From: Inia geoffrensis
Lineage: Eukaryota > Chordata > Mammalia > Artiodactyla > Iniidae
Assembly (NCBI GenBank): GCA_036417435.1
Contig: CM070904.1
Coordinates: 60,334,408-60,398,407, forward strand
Direction: 5' to 3'
Length of the DNA: 64,000 nt
The position numbers and the translations under genes were made by a program. The notes under the pieces are model-generated. The model saw only the letters and a list, made by a program, of their open reading frames with translations, did not search any database and was not told where the DNA came from. Positions 23,455 to 36,864 of this stretch are shown here, one piece after another. The first letter of the stretch is position 1, and every line of letters starts with the position of its first letter.

Positions 23455-24135
23455 CCTGTCTAAGGAGGACCAGAAAAGACCTCTCTGAGGAAGTCACATT
23501 TGAGCATGAAGAGACATGAGGAAGAAGTAGGAGTTAGCCACAAGAATGTTCTCAGTAGAAGAAACAGTCTGTCTGAAGAGCCAGTGGAGGCAAAAAAAAC
23601 CCCTGGGGCCCTGCAAGGACTTACAGAGTGTGGTAGTCTGGAGAGACGTGGGTTGGGCAAGAGTCCAGTGGGAGATAAGAGATGAAACAGAGTCTGACCA
23701 TGGCTCATTTCGTAAGCAACATTAAGGCATCTGAACTTTATCCGAAGTGTGAAGACAAATCATTGAAGGGTTTTCAGTATCAGAATGTTGTGACTGGATG
23801 TGTTTGCATAGCAGGCAGGTCTGATGGAGGGAGAAGCTGTAGCCCTAATTCAAGTGAGAGATGATAGTAGGCTGATCAGGATGGCAAAGGGGCTCAATAT
23901 TGAAAAGGTGAATTCATGGGATTTACCAAGCCCTTGGCTGGGAGAGGTGGCAGCGCGGAGTGAGAGGAGGAGGAGTCCCCTGGGCTTCTGACTGAGCAGT
24001 AGGGTGAGCGGGGTGAGTCATTTATGAAAAGGAAACACTGGAAGAAGAACAGGTGGAAGGGGTGATGAGTAGCTCCATCGGGAGCATGGAAAATTTGAAG
24101 CACCAGTGAGACATCCATGTGGCAAAGCCAGGAGA
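23455..24135 (-). mobile_element. L2 LINE, 3' portion
   Basis: Antisense L2: GACCTCTCTGAGGAAGTCAC and ATTTGAGCATGAAGAG at the left, TTGAAGGGTTTTCAGTATCA in the middle, and GAGACATCCATGTGGCAAAG at the right. It adjoins the SINE at 23083..23404. Confidence 0.8.
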
Positions 24136-24180
24136 CAGCTGGCTAAACATGATAGATAAGGAGGAGGGTATGGAGAGGAA

Positions 24181-24350
24181 CTAACATTACCGAGTGTATT
24201 TTAATATGAGTGCTTTATAGATGTCATTTCCTTTAATTCTGCTAACAACCGTGTGGGAGTGTTCAGAGAGGTAAGTAACTTTCCAAAGGTCACAGATACA
24301 GGAAGTGGTAACATAGGGATTTCAGTATAGACCCTCTTACTCCACGTTCA
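24181..24350 (-). mobile_element. MIR SINE
   Basis: Antisense MIR without the MIR-core TTTTACAG motif but with AGGTAAGTAACTTTCCAAAG, GTCACAGATACAGGAAGTGG and CTTTAATTCTGCTAACAACC. Confidence 0.75.
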
Positions 24351-24789
24351 TAGTGAAAGACACATGGTACTCTTTCCCACTTAAAAAAAAATCACAATGT
24401 TGGGCAATACTCTTTGGATTTTGAAGGCAGCAAAGTCAGCATTTGGGAATGCCTCACCATTCAGTTTAGTGGGTGACCTGAAAAGCTAGCAGTTTTGAAC
24501 AGTGGCCAGAGCAAGAGAAAACTGTCCAGCTGGTCTAAGCCACAGTGCCGACAGCAATGTCATTTGGCCCTATGACACTGTGGATTCACTGGTGCACTGG
24601 TGTATTCTGGATGACCAGAATGTTCTGCAGAGCCTGCCAAAAAATTTTATAGGTTTTTGTATCAAAGAAACCCTCAGGATTCAGTGGCATGCTCATGATT
24701 TCTTTGCAAGTTATGCTTTTTCTTTTGAGAAATAGCTCTTGGCTTACTATTGGACCCTGGTAATTATTATGGTAACTATTGTCGGTCAA

Positions 24790-24895
24790 GCAGGTACAAT
24801 GTAATAGGCACTGTAGTAAGTGCTTCTATGTTTTAACTTATTTATTCCTCTCAACAACCAGGTATTATTTTTTATCTCTATTTTATAGGTATCAA
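24790..24895 (-). mobile_element. MIR SINE fragment
   Basis: TAATAGGCACTGTAGTAAGT, CCTCTCAACAACCAGGTATT and ATCTCTATTTTATAGG are the antisense MIR 3' half. Confidence 0.65.
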
Positions 24896-25284
24896 TTGGA
24901 CTTTTGACTTTAAGACACCAGATGACAATGAGACTAGCTACTCATAATAACCTGGGTGTTATCTGAGCCTCCTGGCCATAAAGCTGGGAGTGGTTTGCAG
25001 CACAGACTAATGAAACAAAGTGCACTGGGCTTGAGCATGACCTGAAGACACAAGTAATTTGCCCAAACGGGTAGCTTTCTCTCCTTCCAACTGACATCCT
25101 TCCATCAACCCACAACTATGGCCTGTGGGACATTCTCAATGACGAACTGACTGGGGGAGAAAAAAAAATGAACCAGACACAAATAGACAGCTTTGGTGGA
25201 TAGCCCTGCTTCGAGGTGTCCTGAGAAGTGGTAAAGAAGGGAAATTTTCATTTGAGTATAATTTTAAGAGGAACATCTCAATGT

Positions 25285-25375
25285 CCACTTTACCTGAGCT
25301 AGAGGATTAGTGACTGGCACATATTAGAGACTCAATAGATACTTTCTGAGTCAATGAATAAATGATGAATTAATA
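25285..25375 (+). mobile_element. L2 3' end fragment
   Basis: GGCACATATTAGAGACTCAA, TAGATACTTTCTGAGTCAAT and GAATAAATGATGAAT tail. Confidence 0.6.
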
Positions 25376-26639
25376 ACATTTTGTGAAAAAAATAACATTT
25401 TGTGGAAAACAGTTCATGGCTGGGCCAGCTTGTTAGGGACATGGAAGGAATATGATTGGAAGATTTGTGACAGGAAGACTCAGACAGATTATATGGGTGG
25501 ACCTGATGGAGTTGGGTAGAAGTAACTTTTGGAGGTGATTTAGAAGAATTAGGTGGAAGAGATGATGTGCTATGTGTGTACCTATCTTCTTCTCCAGAAG
25601 CCTGGTACTTGCTCGATGGGCTCATGATAAAATGCCCCCAGTGGTGTGAACAGAAACTACATGTTGCTCAACTACACGCATTTGCCCTTATGAAGACTGA
25701 TCTGGCTACTGCCACTCTGAGCCCTTGACAGGGTATATAACACACCCGGGGAATTAGCCGGTGTTAGCTGGTACATTATATCACACCTGTTCTATCATGG
25801 GAAAGGCAGAAAAACAATTTGGATTTTCTCTCCTTATACACCATGTTTGCACCATCTGTGCACTCAGTATCCCACAGAATGTTGCTTCATCCTAAGGAAC
25901 TCCCTTCACTCTGTAAGATGTAAGACAACAGGCTGCAGCCCATATGCTGCCATCCTTATAAAACAGAGGAATGGTCTATTGATGACTCAGATACATCATG
26001 AACTGGGGACTAATATTTTGTGAGGTTGAGTGCTATTTTATAGGAGGTGGTTTTGCTCTGAAGTAGTGACCAATATATGGTGCTATTTCTCAGCACGGCC
26101 AGTATATGAACATAGGTGGATCAAAAAGTACAAGTGGGAACGGTGCTTTTCACTACAAACCCTAAAGACCCATTTGCAAAATTTCTGATTCCCATCCCTG
26201 AGATTCTAGGCTCTGTTCACTTTAGCTTCTAATACTTCCACCAGGATGACAAAAGTAACATTGAATTAGGAGCTGATGTAAGTATTTGCCTTTGGGGGTT
26301 TATAATAACAGTAAGTAAACAGGTAGAAAAGGAGGTTACAGTGCTTGCTGGAAGAAGTGACCTATCAAAGAGAAGTAGGACTGCTATTACTTAATAGAGG
26401 CAGGGAGAAGTAGAGGGAATCCAAGGAATTCCCAGGATACTTTCCAGTATCACATGGCCAGTGGTAAAAGTCACCTTATACAAGCCAGAATAGTTTGACC
26501 CACTAGGTAAAGAATCTCACACAACCAAGATGCTGGCTAAAAGGAAAGGACACATGTAATGCATAATAGAGAAGAAAAATTATAAATTTGAATTGTGATC
26601 TTAACCATTTACCAAAGGAAGGCATTCATCCTTGATCTG

Positions 26640-26689
26640 CCATATACATACACACACGTACATATCTATATACATACAATGTGTATAAA

Positions 26690-26732
<43 letters not shown>
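26640..26732 (+). repeat. (TA)n and TA/CA-rich tract
   Basis: Imperfect CATA/CACA tract leading into about 17 pure AT units (26697-26732). Confidence 0.95.
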
Positions 26733-26737
<5 letters not shown>

Positions 26738-27119
26738 TAAACCAATTTTCTGTCTGCTTCCTTCACCTCTCTTTTCCTTCCAATTTTACATGAGATATGT
26801 TTATTGGTAGTAAACTTTAAAACTTAGTTCACAGGTCATGGAATATCAAGATGGATCATGACAGACTAGAGAATGATAGGGCAAAAAGATATCACCTGTA
26901 GATATTAAATTTAGGGCTGGATGTTATAATAAATGAGGCTTTGAGTTGATTCCCTTTAGGAATGAGCTAAGCATGTTTTGGGTTGTAAAAGGTAAAATTA
27001 CACAATGTTAGGTAGAAGGAAACTTTTGGGTAGTTTAAGTATAGAAAGAAGGGTACATGTTGATTTTGCCAGTTAAAGTTATGACTGTAAGAGACATTTT
27101 TTTCTTTTCCTTTTTTTCT

Positions 27120-27635
27120 CAGCTTCTGCGCCCCCTTCCTCTTTTGAAGAAATCCCCACTGTAAGCTGATGCCAGATACTTGCTTTCCCAGCCTCCTCTG
27201 CAGCTAGAGCATGAGCATCTGATCTGAGTTCAGCCCACCACAAGCTTCACTTAGAAGCCAGTGATGCAAAGAAGCAAGGTCCGTGGAGATTCTGTTAAGG
27301 CCATGGTTAGTGGCAGTCAGGCAGGAATCTGAACAGAGGCACATTGCTAGCAGTGACGTCCACAGTCCAGAGACAGCAGAGGAGGAGGTGCAAGCAGGGC
27401 ATCTAATGGTCAGTGGTTGGACTCACTGGGATGATTCTGTAGAGGGAGTTGGGTTACTGTCTTGACTCTAATCTTCCCAGCTTCTGTTATTCCCAGCCAT
27501 TTTCTGAGCTGGTTCTGTAGGTAATTCTGTAAGCTACCCAAATATCTTTCAACAAAATCTTTCTACTGCAAAATTCAACTAGAAATGATTTCTGTTGTTT
27601 GCAAAATAGAACCCTAGTTAATACAAGAGGGCTGG
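27120..27635. mobile_element. Probable ancient repeat, class unresolved
   Basis: Body with CCTCCTCTGCAGCTAGAGCA and the end TTTGCAAAATAGAACCCTAG then TTAATACAAG, comparable to the end of 7500..8030. The following 27636-27690 (GACTAGATGCTTTCCAAGAT, CCAGCTCTAAAACTATACGA) is MIR3-like. Confidence 0.35.
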
Positions 27636-28649
27636 ACTAGATGCTTTCCAAGATTCCTCCCAGCTCTAAAACTATACGACTCTACAGAACTCATATTAAA
27701 ATATATAAAGAAAACAACCCTGATTGTAAACATGCTCCTTTCACTAACTAAATAATTACTTTAATACCACCTGATAGCTCTGTGTGTGTGTACACATATA
27801 TATTTTTTTGCAGGAGTAGTTCCAAACATAGATAAACGTCAAGTGCTTAAATCTATATTGTATCTGCCACAATAGTGGCATTTCGTGTAAGTTGCCATTA
27901 CATTCCTCCCACTCCATGGCTTTATACTTCCATCATAGCTGCTAAATTTCTGCCTACCTAGCCCTGCAGCTTTATAAAATCTTCCCAAAGTTTATGCCTA
28001 AAAGTTATTTCATTACCTGAAAGTGCTTACTAAAACTCCCTAGCTAAGGGGTTGGTGATAAAGACATCAATACCACACAAAGTGGTTGCTCCACTTTACT
28101 CAGTATTTACTCCAAATACTGTGTGGGGCGTTGGTGGACACAGCACCCCTTTGTTGCAGAAAAGGAACACAGCAAATCATCTACCGCTACGTATTAGTAT
28201 AAATGCTGAATGGGAGAAAGGTAATGAAGTTTCAAAACATCCCAACGCCCAAAGAGAAACTTTCAGATATCTGTGGATCAAGATAAAAGTGTGTGTTCCT
28301 GGGGAAGAGAATATGAGATAACTTAATCTTGAAAATACCATAGAACGTAGCTCTTCTATTTGAAGTTCTAGCAACTGTGATCATTTCATTGACATATATA
28401 TATATGAGAAAAAATAATGGTGGGCACTAAAGGGATGCAGTAATGCTCATTTTGTATTAAAAATGTATTATAAAGGGTTTCTGAATATTGCTTGCCCTCT
28501 ACCAAACACATATCTGCTGACAATTCATTTTAAGTCCTAAACAAGTAACTGCAACATATAGTAGAAATCCACTAGCTTTTTTTTTTTAATGAGCAAAGAG
28601 TTCTAAAATCAAAAATCAAGGTTGTAAACATTAAAGTAAAAGCAGCCCA

Positions 28650-28849
28650 GGGCTTCCCTGGTGGCGCAGTGGTTGAGAGTCCGCCTGCTGATGCAGGGGA
28701 CACAGGTTCATGCCCCGGTCTGGGAAGATCCCACATGTCGTGGAGCAGCTGGGCCCGTGAGCCGTGGCCACTGAGCCTGCACATCCGGAGCCTGTGCTCC
28801 ACAACGGGAGAGGCCACAACAGTGAGAGGCCCGCGTACCGCAAAAAAAA
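28650..28849 (+). mobile_element. CHR SINE, short cetacean type
   Basis: Full-length short-form SINE: GGGCTTCCCTGGTGGCGCAG head, GTACCGC end and A tail. Flanked by the perfect duplication AAAAGCAGCCCA (28638..28649 and 28850..28861). The long minus-strand open frame over this element is an artefact of the GC-rich SINE. Confidence 0.94.
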
Positions 28850-29950
28850 AAAAGCAGCCCAAACTACTATACGAAAGGCATTCTCCAATTACCTGTGGTT
28901 TGGAAAGGGCCACAGACCTGAAGCTGGACTTGTGTAACTCAGGAGATAAATCACCGTCTGAGACCTTTAGAATGACAACCGGCTGAGTCATCCCTGCCCA
29001 GCTGGTGCTCTGTCTGCCCATGGCACAAGTTTGCTTATTCATTTTCACATTAAAATGACACTATATATTATGCTTTGTCCATAAATTTCTTAGCCTCCCT
29101 CTGTTGATCATGCTTGCTCAGCTAAGATCCATTCAAGGAGTACTATGATTATGTCCAAATGATCTGTGTATCAATGCCCCAGTATGTGAAAACATAGACA
29201 CACATATACACACATGCCATAGTCAGTTATATTACACTGATGAGCAGGTTCTACATGTTATTATTATTTTTCTTTAGACGAAATTACCTCTGTGGGTTAT
29301 AAGACAGCATGTTGGCTAACAGTGGGGTCTCTTGCAGCCTTTTAAATGAATGTTAATTTGTGAAACTCTTATGATACCGTTTAAAAAACAGAACAGTCTT
29401 TCTAGGAACTATGTTTGCTTAGTGCCTCACAGTGACCCTTGGTCGACATCATTCGGCACAACCACTTGGAATGGGGATTTGGTTGGCAGAGATTTAATGA
29501 ACAAGAACGTTCCCACTAATTCGGGGGAATCTCATGCTGAGAAGCAAAAACATAACAAATGTTTGTAAAGTTTCTGTTGAAGTCACTTTATTGAACATGC
29601 TCTTTCAAAATCTCAAGGATTAGACCATGGACCCACTTCAAATGTCCTAATGTCTTCTAATATAACATGCTGAATTTTGCATATTGCTAAGAAAAGATGA
29701 AAATACAGAGAAACATCTGGTTTTACTACTTAGAAAATGCAATAACTGACAATTCCCTGCTGTTGGCAAGCACCCAAAAACACACACTAGATTAAGAAAG
29801 CCAATTTAGTGTTAGGAAGGCAGCTGGCTCTAGTTTCTTCCTTCCAAACAGTCACCGCCATCTTCAACTTCAAATGTTTGTTTTACAACATAGGAAAACT
29901 CTCTTCTTTCGGAAACAATAACTAAAAACTAGTGTTTGTTACTGCTAAAC

Positions 29951-30461
<511 letters not shown>

Positions 30462-30478
30462 GCAAACAAATTTGCATT

Positions 30479-30481
<3 letters not shown>

Positions 30482-30519
<38 letters not shown>
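30482..30519 (+). repeat. (CA)n microsatellite
   Basis: About 19 uninterrupted CA units, 20 bases after the RPL21 pseudogene tail. Likely length-variable. Confidence 0.97.
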
Positions 30520-30522
<3 letters not shown>

Positions 30523-30747
30523 TTGGAGAGAAATGCAAGATTTTTCCTTACAGATGATTCTTAGAATTGATAAACTCCCCCATGAATGTAAAGTTTCACC
30601 TACATGGCTTCCCTAAACAATTTCAGTGAGAGTATAGCATTGGGCAAAGAGAAATCAGGAGCACTTCTACAAAAAGTGGAATCTTCTCAAGAATCCAATA
30701 GATGATTTGAGGCTCATACTTCAGAAAGTATGGAAAGAACTCTAGTA

Positions 30748-30908
30748 CACTTGTTCTCAAATGTTGCTGCACTTCAGAATCTCCTGAGGATTTTCAAAAA
30801 CTGCTGGGGCAGAAATCCCATTGCCAGGGATTCTGATTTAATTGGTCTGGGGCCTGACCTGGACCATCAGGACTTGCGAATGCTTCCCAGGTGATTCTAC
30901 TGTAGCAA
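30748..30908. mobile_element. MER5A-like DNA transposon remnant
   Basis: TTGTTCTCAAATGTTGCTGC, AGAATCTCCTGAGGATTTTC, GGGATTCTGATTTAATTGGT, CTTCCCAGGTGATTCTACTG. Confidence 0.8.
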
Positions 30909-32864
30909 AGAATGGAAATCCCCTTCTTGTGTTACATTAGCATTGACCAATGAAGTGCTTAGAGCCTGTACCTTCTATTTGTTGGCTGTGCCCAGCTTCA
31001 GTTTTCTGGTTATAAAATGATATCCAGAAGAACTGCTTAGCCAAGTTAATTTGCTTTTAGAAATCTTTAAAATTACCTTCTACAGCATATAGTTTAAAAC
31101 ATTTTTAATATGCTAAAATTATTATGAAGGAGGTAAATGGAAAATGCAGGCTATTTATGAAAGGCCACACTTATATCCATCCTTGTAGAAACAATAATTG
31201 GCAAATACAGAAGAAGGAAGGTATATGTTAGCTGCAAGAGAGCTGAACTGCAGAAAAGTTAGAGGCTGAACATTTGAACAAGGATTTACAAAATGTCCTA
31301 ATGACTACGGGAGCCCAAGCATGGAAGGGTGATCTAATTTCTGCTCGTTTACTCTGCAAATTTCAATAGTAATGGGAAGCAATGATGTTAAGGAAAGACA
31401 AAAAATGAGATATGACCATTACGTGTCCTTACTTTCTACTCCTCCCTGTGTGTATCTAACAGAAAGAATACTTGGTAAAGAAAGTTTTGGGAGACAATAC
31501 AAGTATGTTTAAAATTACTCAAAAACAAAAGAAACATAAACATCACAGAGCTACACACCGCAGTTACTAGGGCTGTGCCATTGGCCCCAACAGGCCCCAG
31601 GAGGAAGGCTGTGCATTCAGAGTCCTGCTGAAAAGAAAGAAAGAACCACTGTATGTAAAAGAAGAGAGAAAGTTTAGCTTCCATCAGTGGGTGGGAAAAG
31701 AAGGCTCTGGGGAAAGCCATCAGGAGATCAAATGACAAGGAAGCAGGAAGACCAGAAAAGAGCTCTGAGTGAAGAATCAGCGAAATTAGATAATACCAGG
31801 TATAAACATTGTGGTAAAAAGCCAAGAAGTATATGTTCTTATGTCTATTTTGAAGACTGCCATTTCTGTTACCTGAAAAGGGGTACTCCTGTATTTGGAT
31901 TCACATATTCACTTCTATACATTTCCCACTACTTCCTACTTTTCCCACCAATTTGAAGCCCACAGCCAAACAATCAATGAAAATAGAAAAGTATGTTTTA
32001 TTTATTATTTTTAAAAATACTGTGGGTTTTTTCTTACTACCAGAAATTTATGCTCATTGTGGAAATTTTGGAAAATGCAGGAATATAAAGAAGAAAATCA
32101 AAACTGTCCTTCATTTCGTTACCTGGAAACAAAAAGTGTTATCATAATATAGATACTAAAGCGAAAACATTTTGAAAATATTAACCTCATCTATTTTATT
32201 TCTCCTGGATATCATGTTTTCCTTTGGCCATTCCACTAGTGTGGAAGGAGAAGTAGGTGAAGTTCTCAGATGCCAGCTTCATCACTTTCTACCCCTTAGT
32301 GAATCAGCTGTAACTAGTGGGGGTTTATTAGAAACACTGAGATAGCTATGGGAGAGTCCAAGAACATGGGGCTAGTTTCCTACTTTCCTGGTAAAAAATG
32401 CTCCCCAGGGAAGCCCTGCGTTTAGCATGGCATCCTGTCCAGCATGACGTAGGAAGGGGAGGTGTTTAGAGATTACATGAGAGAACATTTGTTCCCCATG
32501 GTTTGTGCAAGGTTTTGCTGGAAGTATAGGCCATGTGCTGGGAAAACCAGGGCTGGCAAGACCTGAGGAGGGGACCTCAGAACCAGAGGCAATGGCAGGG
32601 TGTGTAGTCAGCAGCAGCATATATATTAACCAGCAACCTAAGGCTCAGTGGATCCAGTTATGTTACCAGCAGATTACCTGGGGACCAAGGCCTATTCCCA
32701 AAGACAAGCAATACCAAGGACAAACTGGTAAGGACAGTGAAGACCTTGAAAGATACAAGATGATGAGAAAAGCAGGGTTCAAAATTTATATAAAATATGA
32801 TATCAATTCTATAAGGGAGTCAGAATCTGCAGGTAGATCAGTCACTCAACCCTCCACTGACAGG
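30909..32864. other. No recognised feature
   Basis: GTGGAAATTTTGGAAAATGC near 32055 recalls an old dispersed repeat, but the match is too short. The 136-codon plus-strand frame at 32505 runs into the hAT element and is not protein-like. Confidence 0.45.
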
Positions 32865-33216
32865 TGGCCACGAAGCTTTATTGTGCACCTCCACTGGCCA
32901 ATACGGATCCACTAACCACATGAGGTTATTCTGCACTTGAAGTGTAACTAGTTCAAACTGAAATGTGCTGAAAGTGTAAAATGTACAGCAGATTTCAAAG
33001 ATTTCATATGAAAATAAGAATGTAAACTATGTCATTAATAATTTTTATGTTGACAGCATATTGAAATAATGTTTCTGGATAGATCAGGATAAATAAAATG
33101 TATTATTAAAATCAATTACACATGCTACTTTTTACATCTGTAAATGTAGATACCAGAAAATTTTAAACTACATATGTGATTCACATAATATTTTTATTGT
33201 ATAGCACTGCCTTGTA
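32865..33216 (-). mobile_element. hAT-type non-autonomous element, about 350 bases
   Basis: CACTGGCCAATACGGATCCA, GAAATGTGCTGAAAGTGTAA, TTTCAAAGATTTCATATGAA, TTTTAAACTACATATGTGAT and the terminal ATAGCACTGCCTTG match, in order, a long-known mammalian hAT-Charlie non-autonomous family (MER33-like by memory). Confidence 0.7.
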
Positions 33217-33689
33217 CCCTGGGGAGGTGGAGGGATGAGGTGAAATTGTGGAGGGTAATGAGGACCCTGAGGGGCATGAGAACCTGCAGGCTGACTAGCC
33301 ATCCCACCCTTCTACTGGGGGAGGTTGTTTGACCTCCAGCAGAGTTTCTACCTTACCTCCCAAAGAGACAGAGATAATCTGAAATGAGACCATTTAGAAA
33401 TGAAAGAGCCTGAGATACTTTTAATTTTAAAAGTTTCCATTTTTCTTCACTACCCTACAGGAATGGGACTCATAAAAAAGGTGAAATCAGTTACTATTCT
33501 TCATACGTTTGGGATAATGTGAGTGAATATTTGACCTCTGTACAAATTAACGTCTTTTATAAAAATTATACTTTACGCAAATGTTAAAACTTCCTTTTTT
33601 AACCATTTTGCATACATTAATATTAATCTTTTACCAACAAGAAAGGAAGCTATACTGCCTTGGCAAAACAGACTTAAAAAGTAATGCTG

Positions 33690-33918
33690 GGGCTTCCCTG
33701 GTGGCGCAGTGGTTGAGCGTCCGCCTGCCGACGCAGGGGACACAGGTTCGTGCCCCGGTCCGGGAGGATCCCACCTGCCGTGGAGCGGCTAGGCCCGTGA
33801 GCCATGGCCACTGAGACTGTGCATCCGGAGCCTGTGCTCCGCAACAGGAGAGGCCACAATAGTGAGAGGCCCGCGTACTGCAAAAAAAGAAAAAAAAAAG
33901 GAAAAAGGAAAGGAAAAA
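33690..33918 (+). mobile_element. CHR SINE, short cetacean type
   Basis: Short-form SINE, tail of A with interspersed G (33882-33918). Perfect 14-base target duplication AAAAAGTAATGCTG (33676..33689 and 33919..33932). It inserted just left of an old L1 3' end. Confidence 0.94.
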
Positions 33919-33932
33919 AAAAAGTAATGCTG

Positions 33933-34310
33933 AAGTGGAATATTATTCATCAGTAAAAAGGAGAAAAACGAATGATACACGCTACCATATGGATGAGCCT
34001 CAAAAACATTATGCTAAGGGAAAGAACTCAGATGCATTACATTTATATAAAATGTCTAGAAAAGGCAAATCTACTGAGTAAGAAATAGATCAGTGGTCAT
34101 TTGGGGCTGGGAGTGGGATTGGGACTTAATGCAAATAGGTATGAAAATCTTTTGGGGGTCAGGTAAATGATTTAAAACTGGACTATTGTGATGGTCATAC
34201 AATTATATAAATGTACTTTATATAAGTGTAAATCACTTAATTGTACACTTAAAAGAGGGGAATTTGTGATATATGCGTTATTCTTCAATAAAGAGTTTTT
34301 TATTACGTTA
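33933..34310 (+). mobile_element. Ancient L1 3' end
   Basis: Diverged L1M-type end: GGAATATTATTCATCAGTAA, CAAAAACATTATGCTAAGGG, AGATCAGTGGTCATTTGGGG, and CACTTAATTGTACACTTAAA before ATTCTTCAATAAAGAG. No intact reading frame. Confidence 0.85.
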
Positions 34311-35737
34311 AAAGTAGCAGTGTTGGTAGCTTCCCATAAATCATGCCGAATTTTTGCACATTTTTATGAAAAGACAGAAAATAGAAAAGTAGAAGAAACT
34401 GAAATCTACCATCAACCTTGTCTTTGGCAAGCACCCCAATATCTACCAATTTATTGTTAGGACATCAAAAGTGAAACGTAAACTATTTAGAAATTAAATA
34501 ATAAAAACATATTTCAAGCCTTGTAGAAAGTGGCCAAAGATATACAGATAATAAAAACCTATAGCCAATTGAATTTATTAGAAAATAAAAGAGATCGAAA
34601 ACAAAATAACTAAAAGCTTTCAACCCAAGAGGACAGAAAAAGCTCAGTAATATTCAGAATCATGTTTCTTCCTCTGTCTTCCCTCAAACACCATCCCTAG
34701 TGAAATGAATCACCATATTTTACCTAATCTAAATACTTTATAAGCATCTGTCACCTCTGCATTCCCACTGCCACTTCTTAGTTCAGACACTTTTCTCACA
34801 TAGCAACTAAAGAAAATTTATAATCGGCTTCTTGGTCACTCATTTCTGCTTATTCCAAAATAATTTCCAGGCCTTCACCAGAGGGGGTAAGGGGGAACTA
34901 TGAAATCTTCTAAAGAACCTAAGAGAAGACTTGAACTGGAGAGCTACTCTGGAAGGATGATCCTAGACTGGAGATTAAATGTGGCATATATGTCAGCTCT
35001 CCTTAACAAAATTTCAAAATCTGTTGATTTTTTGCATTGAAATTTGATATAATAACTAATATATTTTTGAAAAGAACAATGAGTGAACCCTTGTACTATC
35101 AGATAGCAAAACAGAATAATTAAAACAGCATGGTACTGATGTAGAAATATAAATATAGATCAGTTGTTATTTAATCTAATCAAGAGCCCATATGAATATA
35201 AAAGCACAGTTAGAAGTGTAATATATAATAAAGGGTGGCATTTCAAATCAGTGCAGAAGGATGAATCATTAAATAATTGGTGTCGTGATACCTATCAGTT
35301 TAGACCAAAATATGAAAGTCAGACATTTTGCTCCAATCTTTTATGAAAAGAAATCCCAGATGGCTAAACTTTAGAAGAAACATGGATAATATATAATATT
35401 TTTAAAGAATCAGGTAGGTCTATTTGCAGGGATACCCATTCTGAACTTTGTGCTTTGCAGAAAGTGATACTCAACCAGGAGTAAAAAGGGGGTATGATGT
35501 CCAGCTTTGCCTCTGCTTGTCAAGCTGTGTTCCATGGTTCAGAAGGGGCGTCTTGTCTTTTCCTAATCTGTCTGCTTCCTGTAGCGGATCTATGTACTTT
35601 GCCCCTGGAAAGGAGCACCTTTTCTAATTGGCACAAAAGCCTCATACGCTAGCAGCAAACAATAAATAGTACTTAATAATAAACAGGTAATTTGTACATA
35701 CATAAATCGGTTTTTTGTTTGTTTGTTTTTACACAAA
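34311..35737. other. No recognised feature
   Basis: AT-rich; a GTTTGTTTGTTT tract at 35717-35730 precedes the MaLR LTR. Confidence 0.5.
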
Positions 35738-36110
35738 TGGTTGCTATAAACTGATTGTGTTCCTCCAAAATTCATATGTTGAAGTCCTAAACCCTGATGT
35801 AATGGTATTTGGAGATGAGTCCTTTGGGAAATAATTAGGTTTAGATGAGGTAATGAGGGTGCGGCCCTCATGATGGGATTAGTGCTCTATAAGAAGAGAC
35901 ACCAGAGAGCTTGCTGTCTCTCTTCCCACCTTCTAGGTATAAAGTAAGAAGGCAGCTGTCTACAAGCTAGGAAGAGAGTTCTTACCAGAAACAAACCATA
36001 CTGGTACCTTGATCTTGGGGCTTCTAGCCGCCAGAACTGTGAGAAAAAAAATCTCTGTTGTTTAAACCACCAGTCTACGGTATTTTGTTATGGCAACTGG
36101 AGCGAATACA
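35738..36110 (+). mobile_element. Solo LTR of the ERVL-MaLR type (MST/MLT1-like)
   Basis: TG at 35738 and CA at 36109-36110. Internal landmarks in order: AAATTCATATGTTGAAGTCC, TAATGGTATTTGGAGATGAG, CCCTCATGATGGGATTAGTG, AAGAAGAGACACCAGAGAGC, GCCAGAACTGTGAG and TTGTTTAAACCACCAGTCTA. No internal retroviral region on either side. I see no matching five-base target duplication at these edges. Confidence 0.85.
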
Positions 36111-36300
36111 ATAGTATTATATTGTAAAATGTATTGGGTCTTTGTTGTTGTTCTTAAACTCATTTTTTATGTAGGTGTATATAGATAGTTTGTATGTATA
36201 TGTATTAAACAACTGATAACAGAGAGAACTTCTAGAGGAGAGATTGCATGAGGCTAGTGATCAAGGGGCACTGTTTCCTTAACCTTAACACTTTATTTTT

Positions 36301-36416
36301 ATTTATTTGGCTATGCCGCATGGCCTGAGAGATATTAGTTCCCTGACCAGGGATTGAACCTGGGCCACAGCAGTGAAAGTGCCGAGTCCTAGCCCCTTGG
36401 CCACCAGGGAATTCCC
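36301..36416 (-). mobile_element. CHR-type SINE, short tRNA-head form
   Basis: Minus-strand copy of about 116 bases with only the tRNA-related part and a TTTATTT tail. Target duplication AACACTTTATTTTT (36287..36300) and AACATTTTATTTTT (36417..36430), one mismatch. Confidence 0.9.
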
Positions 36417-36544
36417 AACATTTTATTTTTTATGAGTGTCCTCATTCTTACACGTTTTATTTAAAATATCTTAAATACTTAAATATTTTGAAAACAAATT
36501 ATGTTAGATGGTGTCTCATGTTTTAAAAAGTCAATTGATAGTAA

Positions 36545-36785
36545 TCATTATATTTAATGAATATTCACTATGTTCCTGCTGTCAGTGTGTTCTATTTAAC
36601 AGCTCACTTACTCCTTGTAACAATCCTATGACGTAGATACTATTTACGTCTTCATTTTACAGATGAAGAAACTGAAGCACAGAAAAGTGAAATAACTTAC
36701 CCAAAGGTTACACAGCTATAAAGGATAGAGCCAGGATTCTAATGTTCACAACCTGATTCTAGAGTCTTCCGCCTCAACCTCTCTG
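36545..36785 (-). mobile_element. MIR SINE
   Basis: Antisense MIR: TTCATTTTACAGATGAAGAA, ACTGAAGCACAGAAAAGTGA, ACCCAAAGGTTACACAGCTA, AGCCAGGATTCTAATGTTCA. It lies just left of the SINE at 36865. Confidence 0.88.
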
Positions 36786-36864
36786 GCATGTTGAGAAAGG
36801 AAAATAGGGCATTGGGAGGCTAGTGGAAATTTTGGCAAAAACAATTTTAAAAAAGTGATGAGGG

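Larger units (their letters stand above)
24896..28637. other. Mostly unassigned apart from listed pieces
   Basis: Outside the L2 end at 25285, the TA tract at 26640 and the unresolved repeat at 27120, nothing is recognised. TGTGTGTGTGTACACATATA at 27781 is a short TG/TA tract. Confidence 0.5.

Noticed and set aside
28572..29048. 158-codon minus-strand frame
   Set aside because: Its central half is antisense SINE sequence; similar frames appear over every short-form SINE here (9362, 33674, 23175).
32505..32915. 136-codon plus-strand frame
   Set aside because: It ends inside a hAT element, has no protein similarity I recognise, and shows no splice-site arrangement.
33690..33790. tRNA gene
   Set aside because: The segment has tRNA-like A and B boxes because the SINE is tRNA-derived; it does not form a full cloverleaf and is flanked by SINE target duplications.
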